A stretch of DNA of 64,000 nt, from NCBI RefSeq assembly GCF_036924535.1, contig NZ_JAZHRT010000001.1, positions 8,308,001 to 8,372,000 of the forward strand, given 5' to 3'. The DNA comes from Bradyrhizobium sp. AZCC 2262 (GTDB taxonomy: Bacteria; Pseudomonadota; Alphaproteobacteria; Rhizobiales; Xanthobacteraceae). A program made the position numbers and the translations under genes. The notes under the pieces are model-generated. The model was not told the origin of the DNA. It searched no databases and saw only the letters and a list, made by a program, of their open reading frames with translations. Positions within the stretch are counted from its first letter, which is position 1. Each line of letters starts with the position of its first letter. Of this stretch, positions 17,483 through 26,918 are shown piece after piece.

Positions 17483-18121
17483 ATGAAGAACCTGCTTGCC
17501 GCTGGCGCTCTGATGGCCTTGATCGCAGTCCCCGCCGCGAGCCGCGCCGAAGACATCACGCGCTTCGCGCCGCTGAAGGCCGAGCAACTGACGCCGCCGC
17601 AAAAGGCCTGGGCCGATGAGATCGCGGTGCCGCCGCGAAATGCGAAGTTCGGCAACCCGCCCTATCGCGCCTATATCCGTAACCCGGATCTTGCGCCGCG
17701 GCTGTCGGCGCTGTCGGACTATCTGCGCTGGAATACCTCGCTGCCGCCGCGGCTCTCCGAACTGGCAATCCTGATCACGGCGCGGGAGTGGACCGCGCAA
17801 TATGAGTGGTTCGCGCATTATCCGCTCGCGCTCAAGGGCGGGCTCGATCCCAAGGTGGCAGACGCGATCGCGGCCGGCAAACGCCCCGACGCGATGAAGG
17901 ACGACGAGGCCGCGCTGTATGATCTGGCGACCGCGCTCTACCGCGACAGGAAGGTCTCCGATCCCGTCTACAAGGCGGCGCTGGAAAAATTCGGTGAGCG
18001 CGGCATCATGGATATCATCGGCATCATTGGCTACTACGACCTGGTTTCGATGACGCTGATCACCATGCAGGCCGAACCGCCTAATGACAGCGTGAAGCCG
18101 CTGCCGGTGCTGGGGAAGTAG
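17483..18121 (+). CDS. Exported carboxymuconolactone decarboxylase-family protein
   Basis: 212 residues from ATG 17483 (SD AGGGAGAAG). A signal peptide ends at AASRAED, followed by a CMD fold: NPPYRAYIRNPDLAPRLSALSDYL, LSELAILITAREWTAQYEWFAHYPLALKGGL and IMDIIGIIGYYDLVSMTLI. The AREWTAQYEWFAH helix is the characteristic core, with His in place of the redox Cys pair. Such periplasmic CMD proteins are common in Bradyrhizobium with unknown substrates. It stands alone between two c-di-GMP genes. Confidence 0.85.
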   Translation: MKNLLAAGALMALIAVPAASRAEDITRFAPLKAEQLTPPQKAWADEIAVPPRNAKFGNPPYRAYIRNPDLAPRLSALSDYLRWNTSLPPRLSELAILITAREWTAQYEWFAHYPLALKGGLDPKVADAIAAGKRPDAMKDDEAALYDLATALYRDRKVSDPVYKAALEKFGERGIMDIIGIIGYYDLVSMTLITMQAEPPNDSVKPLPVLGK

Positions 18122-18134
18122 CGCCTGTCGTTAG

Positions 18135-18230
18135 TGCGTAGGGTCGGCAAAGCATAAGCGTGCCCACCATTCGATATTGCGACCTGGAGATGGTGGGCAC
18201 GGCGCAAAGCGCCTTTGCCCACCCTACGCA
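18135..18230. repeat. Intergenic palindromic repeat
   Basis: Outer arms TGCGTAGGGT / ACCCTACGCA and inner arms TGCCCACCAT / ATGGTGGGCA are exact inverted repeats. It lies between two convergent genes and could fold into a long hairpin ending both transcripts. Sequences of this type recur in Bradyrhizobium genomes. Confidence 0.7.
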
Positions 18231-18253
18231 ATATTCGCGCAGCCGTGTCGGCT

Positions 18254-20029
18254 TCAGCGGCGATAGCCACCGGCGCGCGAATAGGTGGGACGGTTTTCCT
18301 GCGCCGGCCGGCTGGCGAGGCTGGCGCGCGCCTCGCTGGCGCGCGGGGTCGCCAGCTTGAGGTCTTCCAGGAAGGTCGGGCGCGAGAAGTAATAGCCCTG
18401 GGCGTAACGGATCTTGGTCGCAGCCTGCAGATAGGCCAGTTCCTCGAAGCTTTCGAGCCCTTCGGCGATCACGGTCATGCCGAGCGCTTCGCTCAGGGAC
18501 TCGATCGCCCGCAAGATGCCTTGGCTGCGCGGACGCTTATGGATATCGGTGATGAACGAGCGGTCGATCTTGATCTCGTCGGCGGTAATGTCGGCCAGCG
18601 CCGACAGCGACGAATAGCCGATGCCGAAATCGTCGATCGAGATCTTGACGCCGAGCTTGCGGAAGATCGGCAGGATCTCGTCCTGAAAATGCGTCTTGGT
18701 GACGAAGGCGTCTTCCGTCACCTCGATCATGAAGCGCGCTGGAAATCCGGTGGCCTCGAGGGCCTCGGCGAACGGCTGCATGAATTCGGGATTGCCGGCC
18801 TGCTTGGCCGCGACGTTCATGCTGATCGTGGTGTCGGGGCCGAAGGTCTCGTTGATCAGGTCGATCGACTTGACGATTTCCGCCAGCACCAGATGGGTCA
18901 GCTCGTCGATCAGGCCCAGTTCGGTGGCAAGGTTGATGAAGGTGCTGGGGGCCTGAATCACCCCGTCGTCGTCGCGCAGGCGTACCAGCGCCTCGACGCC
19001 GATGATCTCCTGGGTCCGGATATCGACTTTGGGCTGGAAGGCGCAGCAAAAGCGCTTTTCCAGGATGGCCAGCCGCAGCGATTGCTCGATCTTCATCCGC
19101 GCCAGCGCCTCGCGCTCCATGCTGGCATCGAAGAACGCCGCGTCGCCTTTGCTGCCGTTCTTGACACGGTACATCGCGATGTCGGCGTTCTGGCGCAGCA
19201 CTTCATAGCTGCGCCCGTGTTCGGGATAGAGGCTGACGCCGATCGAGGTTGAGGCGAATATCTCGGACTGGTCGATGAAGAACGGCGCCTTCAGCCGCTG
19301 CAGGATGAAGTGGATGAATTCTTCGACCTCGGCGTCGCTCTGGATCGGGTTGAGCAGCAGCACGAACTCGTCGCCGCTGATCCGCGACAGGATGTCGGAT
19401 TCGCGCAGGTCCAGCCCCAGCCGCTTGGCCATCTCCACCAGCAGCGCATCGCCGACCGCGTGTCCGTAATAGTCGTTGATGTGCTTGAAATTGTCGATGT
19501 CGAGAAACGCCAGCGCGAAACGGCCCTGTCCGTTGTCGTATTTCAGGAGGCTGTTGACGCGATGCTCGATCACGCGCCGCGTCGGCAGGCCGGTCAGCTC
19601 GTCGTAATAGGCGGAGCGGAACAGGTGATCCTCGAACGCCTTCTGTTCGGAGATGTCGGTCGAGCTCGAGATCAGCAGATTGCGCCCGGCGACCTGGATC
19701 GGCCGATGCGAGGTGAGAAACACCTGTTTGGCCGAACCGCCGGCAATGGCTTCTTCGACTACGGCCGGTCGGCCGGTACGCAGCAATTCGAGACAGGTTT
19801 CGCGGCGATCGTTCAGTTGCGAGGCCGACGGCGCTGCGGCGGCGGCCTCCAGGATGGCGGTCGCGGCATCGTTCATCAGCACGAACTCGCCGTGCTCATC
19901 CTGAACTGTCACGCCGGCCGGAAGTAACCTGAAGACATCCCGCAGGATGCTCAACTCGGATTCAGATATGCTTTCATCGCTGGCCTGCGTCGCGGCCGCC
20001 GGAAAGTCGTGCTTGTTGGGACTATGCAT
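18254..20029 (-). CDS. PAS-GGDEF-EAL c-di-GMP protein (cytoplasmic)
   Basis: 591 residues without membrane segments. A PAS domain (about 25-130) is followed by GGDEF (about 140-300), whose signature reads ISGDEF with an upstream RESD inhibition site at the correct spacing, and EAL (about 315-560) with VEALVRL, NVAAKQ, EVTEDAF, DDFGIGYSS and IDRSF all present. SGDEF variants can still be active, so both synthesis and breakdown of c-di-GMP are possible; intact EAL residues favour phosphodiesterase. A basic Arg/Ser-rich tail closes the protein. It is preceded by a 218-base gap with no gene seen. Confidence 0.88.
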   Translation of the reverse strand: MHSPNKHDFPAAATQASDESISESELSILRDVFRLLPAGVTVQDEHGEFVLMNDAATAILEAAAAAPSASQLNDRRETCLELLRTGRPAVVEEAIAGGSAKQVFLTSHRPIQVAGRNLLISSSTDISEQKAFEDHLFRSAYYDELTGLPTRRVIEHRVNSLLKYDNGQGRFALAFLDIDNFKHINDYYGHAVGDALLVEMAKRLGLDLRESDILSRISGDEFVLLLNPIQSDAEVEEFIHFILQRLKAPFFIDQSEIFASTSIGVSLYPEHGRSYEVLRQNADIAMYRVKNGSKGDAAFFDASMEREALARMKIEQSLRLAILEKRFCCAFQPKVDIRTQEIIGVEALVRLRDDDGVIQAPSTFINLATELGLIDELTHLVLAEIVKSIDLINETFGPDTTISMNVAAKQAGNPEFMQPFAEALEATGFPARFMIEVTEDAFVTKTHFQDEILPIFRKLGVKISIDDFGIGYSSLSALADITADEIKIDRSFITDIHKRPRSQGILRAIESLSEALGMTVIAEGLESFEELAYLQAATKIRYAQGYYFSRPTFLEDLKLATPRASEARASLASRPAQENRPTYSRAGGYRR

Positions 20030-20247
20030 GCCACGGAGCTTGGCAAAGTCCCTTGTAGTATTGGTTAAGTGGAACCGCGAAAAACCGGGACAACCGTAGA
20101 AGTCGGCGGTTTCCAGCGGTGCCGAACTTGATCGTCATTAACAGAATGTCAACGCCGATGAAGAAGGCCGCGTGCGAGGTGAATATCGGTTCACGCGTTT
20201 GACCAGCACGATGGATTTTGCGCTGGGACTTCGCGGGAAAAACGCTT

Positions 20248-21222
20248 CTAATTCGCGGGAATCCGGCATTGCATCGTGCAATGCACGCCGGTCTTCAGGA
20301 AGCGGATCTCGGTCTTGCCGTCGAACGCGCGAAGCGCCGATTGCAACAGTTTGGTGCCGAAGCCCGCCGGTCCGACGTTTTCGACCACGGGGCCTTCCGT
20401 TTCATCCCAGGTGACGCTGAGGCGACTCTCCGACACCGACCATGAGACCTGCAACAGCCCGCGGGCCGAAGAAAACGCGCCATACTTGCCCGCATTGGTG
20501 GCCAGTTCGTGAAAGATCAGCGCCAGGCTGACCGCCAGCTTGGCCGGCAGGAACAGGGAATCGCCGTTCAAGTTGAACCGGACATGGCCATATGGCCCGA
20601 GTTCGGAATGCAGCATGTCCTTGATGTCGCAACCGCTGCCGTCCAGCCGCGCGATCATATCGTCGGTCGCCGATAGCGCGCGGAGGCGGCGATCGATGCT
20701 GCCCCAGATTTGCGGCTGATCCTGCAGGACCTGATGCAGCACGGCGTGGATCGTCGACGTCTTGTTCTTGAGCCGGTGCTGCAATTCCTCGACCAGCAGC
20801 TTGCGGTATTCCTCTTCCTTGATCAGGCGTTTCGAATTTTCCCGCTGTTGCGCGACGATCGTTCGGTAATGCTCGACGCCCCAGATGGCGAACCCGCAAA
20901 CCGCCCAGAACATCAGCAGCAGCGCAAACCGCGCGGAATCGACAACCGCGTTGCTGAAATTGATGGCGAAGCCGAGCGCGCCGCCCGCGATCGCCGTCGC
21001 GATCCCGATCCGCGCGCCGCCGACGGCGGCGGCCAGGAACACGGCCGGGAAATAGGGCGTGAAGAATACGTCGGGACGGATCTGGGCTATTCCCCAGCGG
21101 GCAATCGTCGACAAAGCGAGACAGCCGGCCGCGAAGCCCGTACTGAAAAGCAGCGAGGGCTGGGAAATTCCCTGCCAGCCGCGCCGGAACTCGTCGATCA
21201 ATTTCTTCATCGGAGTTGTCAC
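20248..21222 (-). CDS. HWE/HisKA_2-type sensor histidine kinase with membrane N-terminus
   Basis: 324 residues. The N-terminal four-helix DUF4118-like membrane part (about 20-120, FFTPYFPAVFLAAAVGGARIG) is followed by the dimerisation/phospho-acceptor helix with EELQHRLKNKTSTIHAV (His about 150) and an ATPase domain with ALIFHELATNAGKYGAFS and VTWDETEGPVV, the HWE/HisKA_2 marks. Such kinases usually act with stand-alone receivers or in the PhyR-NepR general stress pathway; no receiver is adjacent here. ATG 21222 is a normal start. Confidence 0.88.
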   Translation of the reverse strand: MTTPMKKLIDEFRRGWQGISQPSLLFSTGFAAGCLALSTIARWGIAQIRPDVFFTPYFPAVFLAAAVGGARIGIATAIAGGALGFAINFSNAVVDSARFALLLMFWAVCGFAIWGVEHYRTIVAQQRENSKRLIKEEEYRKLLVEELQHRLKNKTSTIHAVLHQVLQDQPQIWGSIDRRLRALSATDDMIARLDGSGCDIKDMLHSELGPYGHVRFNLNGDSLFLPAKLAVSLALIFHELATNAGKYGAFSSARGLLQVSWSVSESRLSVTWDETEGPVVENVGPAGFGTKLLQSALRAFDGKTEIRFLKTGVHCTMQCRIPAN

Positions 21223-21397
21223 TTCACGTGATCAGCGAATCCAAAATATGGCCGAGCATATCGAAAATAGGGGATTTCGGGGCCGCTGATGGCAGCAAAG
21301 CGACTCAGTGCTGGCGATCACAGTGGAACAAGCGCGCTTGCCTTGTCGGCGAGGGGCGGGAATATTGGTGGAACCGATGGCGACGGGGGGCGACGAT

Positions 21398-22237
21398 ATG
21401 GGACGGCTGGACGGCAAGGTTGCGGTCATCACCGGCGCGACGAGCGGCATCGGATTGCACACCGCGGAACTATTCGTCGCCGAAGGCGCAAAAGTCGTGA
21501 TCGCCGGGCGCCGCGCGGCGGAGGGCGAGGCGCTGGCGAAAAAACTCGGCGCTACCTGCGTCTTTCGCCAGACCGACGTCACGGTGGAAGAGCAGGTGAA
21601 GGCGCTGATCGCCCTTTCGGTGGAGAAATTCGGCCGCATCGATTGCCTGTTCAATAATGCCGGCGGCCCGGCGCAGACCGGCGGCATCGAAGGCCTCGAG
21701 GTCGAGCGTTTCGACGCCGCGATGGCGACATTGATTCGCAGCGTAATGCTCGGCATGAAACATGCGGCCCCGCATATGCGGAAGCAAGGTTCCGGCAGCA
21801 TCATCAACAATGGCAGCATCGCCGGCCGCCTCGCCGGCTTTTCGTCGTCGATGGTCTATAGCGCGGCGAAGGCCGCCGTCATCCATCTCACCAAATGCGT
21901 GGCGATGGAACTCGGCGAAGCCAACATCCGCGTCAATTCGATTTCGCCCGGCGCGATCGCGACGGGTATTTTCGGCAAGGCGCTGGGCTTGTCGGTGGAG
22001 GCTGCCGAAAAGACGCCGGCCGTCATGCGTGAGGTCTACAAATCGGCCCAGCCTATACCGCGCGCCGGTCTGCCCGAGGATATCGCGCATGCCGCGGTGT
22101 TTCTGGCGAGCGACGAATCCTCCTTTATCAACGGCCACGACCTGGTGGTCGACGGCGCCATGACCGGTGGCCGCAACTGGAGCCAGCAGCAACAGGGTTA
22201 TGTTACGCTGAAGAAGGCGTTCGATCAGGGCGCGTAG
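21398..22237 (+). CDS. Short-chain dehydrogenase/reductase
   Basis: 279 residues from ATG 21398, with a G-rich SD about 8-13 bases before. Classical SDR: VAVITGATSGIGLHTAELF cofactor loop, NNAGG, catalytic Ser in IINNGSIAGR, YSAAKAAV (Tyr-x3-Lys) and ISPGAIATGIF. The Arg-rich AGRRAAEGE after the second strand suggests NADP(H) or NAD(H) without a clear decision. It is followed after 31 bases by the cupin gene, probably the same transcript. Longer in-frame starts (21377, 21308) look less likely. Confidence 0.92.
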   Translation: MGRLDGKVAVITGATSGIGLHTAELFVAEGAKVVIAGRRAAEGEALAKKLGATCVFRQTDVTVEEQVKALIALSVEKFGRIDCLFNNAGGPAQTGGIEGLEVERFDAAMATLIRSVMLGMKHAAPHMRKQGSGSIINNGSIAGRLAGFSSSMVYSAAKAAVIHLTKCVAMELGEANIRVNSISPGAIATGIFGKALGLSVEAAEKTPAVMREVYKSAQPIPRAGLPEDIAHAAVFLASDESSFINGHDLVVDGAMTGGRNWSQQQQGYVTLKKAFDQGA

Positions 22238-22268
22238 GCTGTTTTGGGCGACACCAAGGGAGACGCAA

Positions 22269-22766
22269 ATGTCTGTGGCATTCAGATCATCGCAGCAGGG
22301 CGATTTTCGTCCGTTCTACCTCGCCATCATCGCCGGCCTCGCCTGCGCCTTCGTGATCGGCAAGGCGCTGCCATCGACCATGGATGCGATCTCGGCGGTG
22401 ATCGAACCGCTATGCGCCAACAGCGCAGCCGGTTCGACGCAGGACGTCGTCGAGCCGATCTCCTCGCATGCGTTGCCGAACGTGGCGGGCAAGCGCGTGA
22501 CGATCGTGCGCGTATTCTATGGCCCCGGCGGGTTCACGCCGGCGCACCGGCATGCCGGTTCGGTCACCGCCTATGTCACAAAGGGCGAAATTCGCTCGCA
22601 ACTGGCGGGCGGTCCGGTCGAGACGTTTGGGGTCGGGCAATCCTTCTTCGAGCCTCCGGGCGCCGTGCACCTGGTCTCGGCCAATGCCAGCATGACCGAG
22701 CCCGCCGAATTGATCGCGGTGTTCGTGGCTGACGAGGGCGCGCAACTCACGACACTCGTGAAGTAG
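22269..22766 (+). CDS. Membrane-anchored cupin protein
   Basis: 165 residues. One N-terminal membrane helix (FYLAIIAGLACAFVIGKAL), then a cupin barrel with metal motif 1 TPAHRHAGSVTAYVTKGEI and motif 2 FFEPPGAVHLVSANAS. The H-x-H, E and H ligands are in place, so metal binding is likely. It probably sits in the periplasm, tethered to the inner membrane. SD GGGAG precedes ATG 22269. Its SDR neighbour suggests a joint oxidation or isomerisation route, but the substrate is unknown. Confidence 0.85.
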   Translation: MSVAFRSSQQGDFRPFYLAIIAGLACAFVIGKALPSTMDAISAVIEPLCANSAAGSTQDVVEPISSHALPNVAGKRVTIVRVFYGPGGFTPAHRHAGSVTAYVTKGEIRSQLAGGPVETFGVGQSFFEPPGAVHLVSANASMTEPAELIAVFVADEGAQLTTLVK

Positions 22767-22800
22767 GTTGTATGCGAGGCTACGGCCACGATCTCAACTC

Positions 22801-22883
22801 GTCATGCGTGGGCTTGACCCGCGCATCCATCGCTAGCGATATTTTTCAAGGTGACGGATTGCCGGGTCAAGCCCGGCAATGAC
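22801..22883. repeat. Intergenic palindromic repeat
   Basis: The left part (GTCATGC, GGGCTTGACCCG, GCATCC) and right part (GGATTGC, CGGGTCAAGCCCG, GCAATGAC) form an imperfect long hairpin between the convergent cupin and P450 genes. The right part itself contains the palindrome CCGGGTCAAGCCCGG. Confidence 0.65.
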
Positions 22884-22885
22884 AT

Positions 22886-24262
22886 CTAGACCGCCTTCAG
22901 CACCACCCGTAACCCGTCCCGCGGTTTCGGGATCGGCCACATCTGCCAGTCCGGTTTGTAACCAGGCTCCAGCGACACTTCGAGATTCTGCAGGAAGTGC
23001 CGCGCAAAGCATTTCGCCTGCATGTAGGCGAAGTGCAGGCCGAGGCACATATGCGCGCCGCCGCCATACGGCACCCAGGCGAAACGGTGGCGGTTGCGCT
23101 GCGCCTCGTCGGTGAAGCGCATGGGGTCGAATTTTTCAGGCTCGGGCCAGATGTCGGGCATGTGATGCGTGAACAGCGGATTGACGCCGATCATGGTGCC
23201 GGCAGGGATCGCATAACCCTTGAAGGTGAAGTCCTTGATGGAGCGGCGCGGCATCGACGGCACCGGCGGCTTCAGCCGCAGCGCTTCCTTGAAGGCAATT
23301 TCGGAGAGCCGCATGGCTTCTAGATTGTCGAATGTCATGGGGGCGTCCGCGGCGAGGCCGAGGCCTGTGACTTCGTCGCGCAGCCTCTGTTGCCACTCCG
23401 GATGAGCGGCCAGTTCGCCCACGAAGGACGTCAGCGAAGAGGTCAGCGTGTCGTGCGCCGCCATCATCAGGAAGCTCATGTGATCGACGATGTCCTGCGT
23501 CGAGAGCAGCGCGCCGTCCTCGTGGGTCGCATGGCAAAGCTGCGAGAACAAATCGTCGCCGCCGCCTTTGGCGCGGCGGAGGGGGATCTGTTCCGAAAAA
23601 TAGGCGACGATGCGCTTGCGGCCCCTGACGCCACGCGCCATCGCGGTGCCGGGCAGGGGCTTGCGGATTACGGCGACGGAAGCCGCGACCATATCGACAA
23701 AGGCATTGGTGATCTCATCCACTTCGGGCCCGATGCCGGCGCCGAGAAAGGAAGTCGCCGCGAGGTCGAGCGTAAGCTGCTTCATCGCGGGATAGAACAG
23801 CATCGGTCCGGGCCGTGCCTTCCATTGCGCCACTCGCGCGGCAATCCCGGTATCGAGATCTGCAAGGTAGGATTTCATCGGCCCGGATTTGAACGCCACC
23901 GACAGCGCGCGGCGGTGCAGGCGATGCTCCTCGAAGTCCAAAAGCATCAGCCCGCGCGGAAACAACAGCCCAAGAATCCGTCCCCATCCGAGCGTCGAGG
24001 AGAACTGCTTGGCCTGGTCGAACAGCACCAACTCGTTGGCCTCGGGCCCGAGCAGCACGAGGCTGGTCTCGCCGAACAGATGGCTGCGATAGACCAGGCC
24101 GTATTTTCTGGATTGCCGCTCGACCTGCCCCTTGGGGTCGGCGAGCACTTCCAGAGTTTTGCCGATCAGGGGCCAGCCCTCGTCACCCGGGATATGCGTC
24201 AGCGAATTGCGCCGAGGCGGGGTAAAGCTGTAGGCGGGGGAAACGACGCTCTGCATCGACAT
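22886..24262 (-). CDS. Cytochrome P450
   Basis: 458 residues from ATG 24262 (GGAGC about 9 bases upstream). P450 marks in order: I-helix LMMAAHDTLTSSL, ExxR in FKEALRLKPPVPSMPRRS, and the heme loop WVPYGGGAHMCLGLHFA, whose Cys binds the iron. The head GWPLIGKTLEVLADPKG and PRGLMLLDFEEHRLHRRAL resemble CYP51/CYP120-like soluble bacterial enzymes rather than the camphor group. The I-helix acid-Thr pair is AHDT. No ferredoxin or reductase gene is adjacent, so electrons must come from partners elsewhere. Confidence 0.93.
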   Translation of the reverse strand: MSMQSVVSPAYSFTPPRRNSLTHIPGDEGWPLIGKTLEVLADPKGQVERQSRKYGLVYRSHLFGETSLVLLGPEANELVLFDQAKQFSSTLGWGRILGLLFPRGLMLLDFEEHRLHRRALSVAFKSGPMKSYLADLDTGIAARVAQWKARPGPMLFYPAMKQLTLDLAATSFLGAGIGPEVDEITNAFVDMVAASVAVIRKPLPGTAMARGVRGRKRIVAYFSEQIPLRRAKGGGDDLFSQLCHATHEDGALLSTQDIVDHMSFLMMAAHDTLTSSLTSFVGELAAHPEWQQRLRDEVTGLGLAADAPMTFDNLEAMRLSEIAFKEALRLKPPVPSMPRRSIKDFTFKGYAIPAGTMIGVNPLFTHHMPDIWPEPEKFDPMRFTDEAQRNRHRFAWVPYGGGAHMCLGLHFAYMQAKCFARHFLQNLEVSLEPGYKPDWQMWPIPKPRDGLRVVLKAV

Positions 24263-24303
24263 GGCACTTGCTCCGGTTGAGCCTCGGAATCGCAAATATT
24301 ATC

Positions 24304-24316
24304 CACCGTATCGGTG
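24304..24316. promoter_or_regulatory. Short palindrome upstream of the P450 gene
   Basis: CACCG-TAT-CGGTG, 42 bases before the P450 start, next to an AT-rich ATAATATTT stretch that could hold the -10 box. Its size suits a TetR-type dimer site, but no TetR gene lies nearby. Confidence 0.3.
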
Positions 24317-24514
24317 ACTTTGTCGCGCCCTGAAACGTTGGCCGCGAGCAGCTCGGGTCTAGCCGGCTTAGGTAAATAACTCTTTGTTTTGCCGCAGCAA
24401 AGCGCGCACCTGCCAGAACTACGCGCGGCTGACCCAATTGGCGTCACAAAGCCATCGGTGCGTGCTAGGGTACCAGAAAATCAAGCCAGGTCTGGCAAAG
24501 TCAGGGGAGCATAT

Positions 24515-25339
24515 ATGATAAGCTTGTTTCGACTTATCGTGGTCGCGCTGGTTACGTTGGTCGGTATCGCAGCAGCGCAAACCTCGGCGCTGGCACAGAC
24601 CAAGCCCGCTGTGACCACGCTGGGGCCGGATTTTCCCAAGACTGGAATCTTCATCGGCAACAGCTTCTTCTATTACAACAACGGCCTGCCGGGGCATCTG
24701 TCGCTGATGGAAAAGGCCGCCGACCCCGACCACAAGCAGGATTACCGCAACACAATGGCGACGATCGGCGGCTCCGGCTTCGATTGGCATGATGTCGAAA
24801 GCTATTTCCGGCCCAACGCCATCGGCAATTATTCCTTCGACGACAACAACAACGTCGTCTTCAACAAGCTCGACAAATTGTTCGACGTTGCCGTCATGAT
24901 GGATTGCAGCCAGTGCCCGATCCATCCCAAACTCAAGTCCGTATTCACCGACTACGCCAAAAAGAACAGCGATATCGTGCGCGCCAAGGGCGCAAAGCCG
25001 GTGTTCTTCATGTCATGGGCCTATGCCGACAAGCCCGAAATGACGGCGCCATTGGCCGAGGCCTATACGGTCGCGGGCAATGCCAACAACGCGCTGGTTA
25101 TCCCGGCGGGCCTTGCTTTCGCGCGCGCCATCGGCAAGCAGCCCGAACTAAATCTCTACGCGCCCGACAAGCGCCATCCGTCGCTCGCCGGAACCTATCT
25201 GGCGACCTGCGTGGTGTTTGCGGCGCTGACCGGGCGCTCGCCCGTCGGTAACTCCTATCTCGCCAACATCGATGCGCAAACGGCGGCATTCTTGCAGAAC
25301 GTCGCGTGGGAAACCGTTCAAGAATATTACGGGAAGTAG
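24515..25339 (+). CDS. Exported SGNH/GDSL-hydrolase-like protein (DUF4886-like)
   Basis: 274 residues from ATG 24515 (SD AGGGGAG). The signal peptide ends at TSALAQ. The SGNH plan is seen in IFIGNSFFYYNNGLPGHL (Ser of block I as GNS), MATIGGSGFDW, and the closing catalytic pair in YAPDKRHPSLAGTYLA (Asp-x-x-His). These enzymes hydrolyse esters, often on polysaccharides or lipids. The residues DCSQCP are unusual near block III and may form a disulfide. It is divergent from the P450 gene. Confidence 0.8.
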   Translation: MISLFRLIVVALVTLVGIAAAQTSALAQTKPAVTTLGPDFPKTGIFIGNSFFYYNNGLPGHLSLMEKAADPDHKQDYRNTMATIGGSGFDWHDVESYFRPNAIGNYSFDDNNNVVFNKLDKLFDVAVMMDCSQCPIHPKLKSVFTDYAKKNSDIVRAKGAKPVFFMSWAYADKPEMTAPLAEAYTVAGNANNALVIPAGLAFARAIGKQPELNLYAPDKRHPSLAGTYLATCVVFAALTGRSPVGNSYLANIDAQTAAFLQNVAWETVQEYYGK

Positions 25340-25380
25340 GACGCGTTGCGGGCGTAGCCGTCGGGCAGGACTACTAGCCC

Positions 25381-25470
25381 CGTCATTGCGAGGAGCGAAG
25401 CGACGAAGCAATCCATGCCTCCGCGCACGCGGAGAGATGGATTGCTTCGCTTCTGCGCTCGCAATGACGG
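25381..25470. repeat. REP-like intergenic palindrome
   Basis: Arms CGTCATTGCGAG / CTCGCAATGACGG and inner GAAGCAATCCAT / ATGGATTGCTTC flank a small GC hairpin (CCGCGCACGCGG). It lies between convergent genes. This is one of the best-known repeat types of Bradyrhizobium and Rhodopseudomonas chromosomes. Confidence 0.8.
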
Positions 25471-25501
25471 TGAGAGATCCCGCCGCCCCTGACGCAGCCC
25501 A

Positions 25502-26743
25502 TCACGCCTTGCGCTTGGCCGCTTCCTTCTGCAGGTCCGGCGCGTTGATGGTCGGGATCGCCACCCGGCCTGGGCCGGTATGGGCCAGCGCGGCGGCGGC
25601 CTTTTCGTTCTCCATGATCTTCGCCATCACGGCTTGACCCGCCCGCTCGAACACCGCGCGGTTCTCGATCAGGAATTTTTGCGATTCGCGCAGGCCTTTG
25701 ACGTAGCCGTTGATCTCCGGGATCACGTAGCGCGCGACCATGTCCCAGCTTCGGCGGGTATTTTCCGGGTTGGCCCAGTCGTGCACGAAGCCGATGATGG
25801 TGCCGACGCCGCCCGAGACCTGCATCAAATTCTTGATGGTCTTGACCAGGTCATCCGGCGTGCCGATGGTGGAGGCGGCGTTTTCGCCGCCGGCGGTCTT
25901 CTCGAGCGCATCCTCCGGCGAGGTGAACGGCTCCAGGCCCGGCCGCTGCAGCGTGCGGACATTATATTCATTGTGCCAGCGCATCAGGCCGGGGCCGGCC
26001 TCGCGCTGGGCCTGTTCGCGAGTCTCGGCGATGTGCCAGCTCAAGAGCACACGCCAGTCGGAGCGGCTCACGGTGGTGCCGGCCTTCTTGGCGGCATCCT
26101 CGGCAAAGTCCCATTGTGTCGGCAGCGCCATCAGGCCTTGCGTCGACATCGAGCCGAGCGAGATGATGCCGATCCCGTATTTGCCGGCGAGCGTCATGCC
26201 CGATGGCGAGATCTGGGAAGCCACCACGAACGGCATGTCTTCCTGCAGCGGCAGCAATTGCAGCGCGGCGTCGTTCATCGTGAACCAGTCGCTCCTGGCG
26301 GTGACGCGCTCGCCCTTGAACAGGCGGCGGATGATCGCGATCGCCTCGTCCTGGCGGTCGCGCTGCGTCATCGGATCGATGCCGAGCGTGTGTGCATCAG
26401 ACGCCAGCGCGCCCGGACCGGAGCCGAAAATGGCGCGGCCGCCGGTCATCCAGTCGAGCTGCACCATGCGCTGGGCGACGTTGTAGGGATGGTGATAGGG
26501 CAGCGAAACCACGCCGGTGCCGAGTTTGATGCGCTTGGTCCGTTCGCCGGCGGCGGCCAGAAACATTTCCGGCGAGGCGATCATCTCCCAGCCAGAGGAA
26601 TGGTGCTCGCCGCACCAGAACTCGTCGAAGCCCAGCGTGTCGATCTGCTCGACGAAATCGAGGTCGCGGCGGAACTGCAGCAGCGGATTCTCGCCGATCG
26701 GATGATGCGGGGCAAGAAAGGCTCCGAACTTGAGACGCGCCAT
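25502..26743 (-). CDS. LLM-class flavin-dependent oxidoreductase
   Basis: 413 residues. A luciferase-like barrel beginning MARLKFGAFLAPHHPIGENP with FDEFWCGEHHSSGWE, IKLGTGVVSLPYHHPYNVAQR, VQLDWMTGGRAIFGSGPGA, and GIGIISLGS further on. It resembles limonene/4-hydroxyacetophenone-type and related FMN-dependent monooxygenases that act with a separate reductase. Length and the C-terminal NPENTRRSWDMVARYVIPE match that group. SD GGAGAG precedes ATG 26743. It is divergent from the VOC-protein gene across 175 bases, so they may share control. Confidence 0.9.
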   Translation of the reverse strand: MARLKFGAFLAPHHPIGENPLLQFRRDLDFVEQIDTLGFDEFWCGEHHSSGWEMIASPEMFLAAAGERTKRIKLGTGVVSLPYHHPYNVAQRMVQLDWMTGGRAIFGSGPGALASDAHTLGIDPMTQRDRQDEAIAIIRRLFKGERVTARSDWFTMNDAALQLLPLQEDMPFVVASQISPSGMTLAGKYGIGIISLGSMSTQGLMALPTQWDFAEDAAKKAGTTVSRSDWRVLLSWHIAETREQAQREAGPGLMRWHNEYNVRTLQRPGLEPFTSPEDALEKTAGGENAASTIGTPDDLVKTIKNLMQVSGGVGTIIGFVHDWANPENTRRSWDMVARYVIPEINGYVKGLRESQKFLIENRAVFERAGQAVMAKIMENEKAAAALAHTGPGRVAIPTINAPDLQKEAAKRKA

Positions 26744-26918
26744 GGGGTTTTCTCTCCGGATTTATTATTCTCTGGGAATTGCTCGGCATCAAACCTACGG
26801 GGTGGGCAGGGGCAAGGCAATCCTGAGAACCCCGCCGCCAGCGCATGGTTGTCGCGCGGAGGCGGCTGTCTTACCGTCGGCCGGAATTAGTTGCCCCGTC
26901 TTGCTGTTGAAGGCCGAG